A program made the translations under genes and the position numbers. The notes under the pieces were generated by a model that saw only the letters and a list, made by a program, of their open reading frames with translations, did not search any database and was not told where the DNA came from. From NCBI GenBank assembly GCA_050298555.1, contig JBNKUL010000052.1, positions 1-23,786 of the forward strand: a DNA stretch of 23,786 bases, in the 5' to 3' direction. Positions 23,221-23,786 of this stretch are shown here, in pieces; positions within the stretch are counted from its first letter, which is position 1, and each line of letters starts with the position of its first letter. The stretch comes from JAPHSX01 sp050298555. GTDB taxonomy: Bacteria > Pseudomonadota > Gammaproteobacteria > Thiohalomonadales > Thiohalomonadaceae.

Positions 23221-23786
23221 TCACTCCGCGGCATAGAGCCGCTTTAGTAGCTCGCTGATCTCTTTCGCCGCGGCATCGATATCACAGCCCTGAACCTCCT
23301 CGGCCGGGGCCGTCGGCGCCGGGACAAAGGCAAGGCGCCGGTCCGGGGCGTTAACGGTCTGCCAGCGCAGTGGCGTGGCGGAGCGGTGGCGGGGGTAAAA
23401 GGCCGCGGTAGGGCGGTTCATCGCCGCCGCAACATGCAGAGGCCCGGTTGAGCCACTGATGTAGAGGTCTGCCCATTGCAGTGTGGCGACCAGGCCGTCA
23501 AGGGTGTTCGACAGGACGAGGGCGGCGCTCCCGCCGCCTTGTTGAATGAGCTCGACCAGCTGTTGTGCGCTAGCCTCTTCCCCCGGTCCGGCGGTGATGA
23601 GAAAGTTGAGTTTGTCCAGGCTGCGAATGTTGCCGGCAAGTTCGGCGTACTGCTCAACGCCAAGGTTGGTGGCGGAACCGCCGCTTCCCGGGTGGATCGT
23701 GACCCAGCGTGCAGCACAATCGAGGCCGTGCCGCTCGGCAAAGGCCTCGCGCAGCTCCGCCATCGCAGGCTGCAGCAGCGGCCTGG
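23221..23786 (-). CDS. Family 9 glycosyltransferase (heptosyltransferase-like), 5'-truncated
   Basis: The frame runs from the window edge (RPLLQPAMAELREAF) to a TGA at 23221-23223, so the N-terminal domain lies outside the window and the internal ATG at 23763 is probably not the start. Visible family 9 features are VTIHPGSGGSATNLGVEQYAELA, the strand LNFLITAGPGEE, and YISGSTGPLHVAAAMNRPTAAFYP, the donor-binding region. The C-terminal half looks complete. The acceptor and sugar cannot be told; a heptosyltransferase of the LPS core is likely from family and position. It converges on the waaE-like gene with no gap. Confidence 0.85.
   Translation of the reverse strand, partial: RPLLQPAMAELREAFAERHGLDCAARWVTIHPGSGGSATNLGVEQYAELAGNIRSLDKLNFLITAGPGEEASAQQLVELIQQGGGSAALVLSNTLDGLVATLQWADLYISGSTGPLHVAAAMNRPTAAFYPRHRSATPLRWQTVNAPDRRLAFVPAPTAPAEEVQGCDIDAAAKEISELLKRLYAAE

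Noticed and set aside
23763..23786. Treating the ATG at 23763 as the start of the right-hand glycosyltransferase
   Set aside because: The frame stays open to the window edge with typical interdomain sequence (RPLLQP), and the family N-terminal domain is missing. The gene is truncated by the window.

Overview
The window reads as chromosomal DNA of a GC-rich gammaproteobacterium. Gene orders typical of that class are present: prmA/accC/accB/aroQ, cutA/dsbD, fxsA/groES/groEL and glnE/ilvE, together with an LPS inner-core heptose cluster. Several features hint at the free-living, sulfur-metabolising (Chromatiales-like) part of the class: DsrE-type domains, a HrcA/CIRCE-controlled groESL operon, and a DsbD with extra domains. 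That placement is inference; no rRNA or other marker in the window proves it. I saw no tRNA, rRNA, CRISPR array or insertion sequence.

Left part (1-5715, minus strand). The 5' part of prmA leaves the window at the left edge. Upstream of it lie a pair of facing REP-like hairpins and the accC terminator. The operon aroQ-accB-accC makes the type II dehydroquinase and the biotin carrier and biotin carboxylase subunits of acetyl-CoA carboxylase. Next come cutA and an unusually long dsbD, which has two tandem periplasmic alpha domains and a sharp change of base composition inside the gene.

Middle (5728-11825). fxsA is divergent from cutA. It is followed by groES-groEL behind a consensus-like sigma-70 promoter that abuts a perfect CIRCE operator. 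A bidirectional terminator separates groEL from the most interesting locus. There, an ECF sigma factor and a membrane anti-sigma factor with a DsrE-like periplasmic domain run leftward. A secreted DsrE-like protein and an outer-membrane porin run rightward. Two back-to-back promoter-like sites of the same type (GGAATA, 16-17 bp, GTCT) lie between the two arms. This suggests an autoregulated envelope-sensing regulon, possibly for a sulfur or thiol signal.

Right part (11943-23786). A two-gene proton-channel-like pair (ExbB/TolQ/MotA type plus ExbD/MotB type with a long coiled coil) of unknown role precedes glnE. ilvE and a small zf-CHCC zinc-finger gene follow and end at a terminator. Then comes a tight plus-strand operon: hldE, an FAD-dependent oxidoreductase, an aldo/keto reductase, waaF and a WaaE/KdtX-like glycosyltransferase. 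HldE makes ADP-heptose precursor, WaaF transfers heptose and the GT2 enzyme decorates the core. The two oxidoreductases in between have no obvious place in that pathway. The operon meets head-on a 5'-truncated family 9 glycosyltransferase gene at the right edge.
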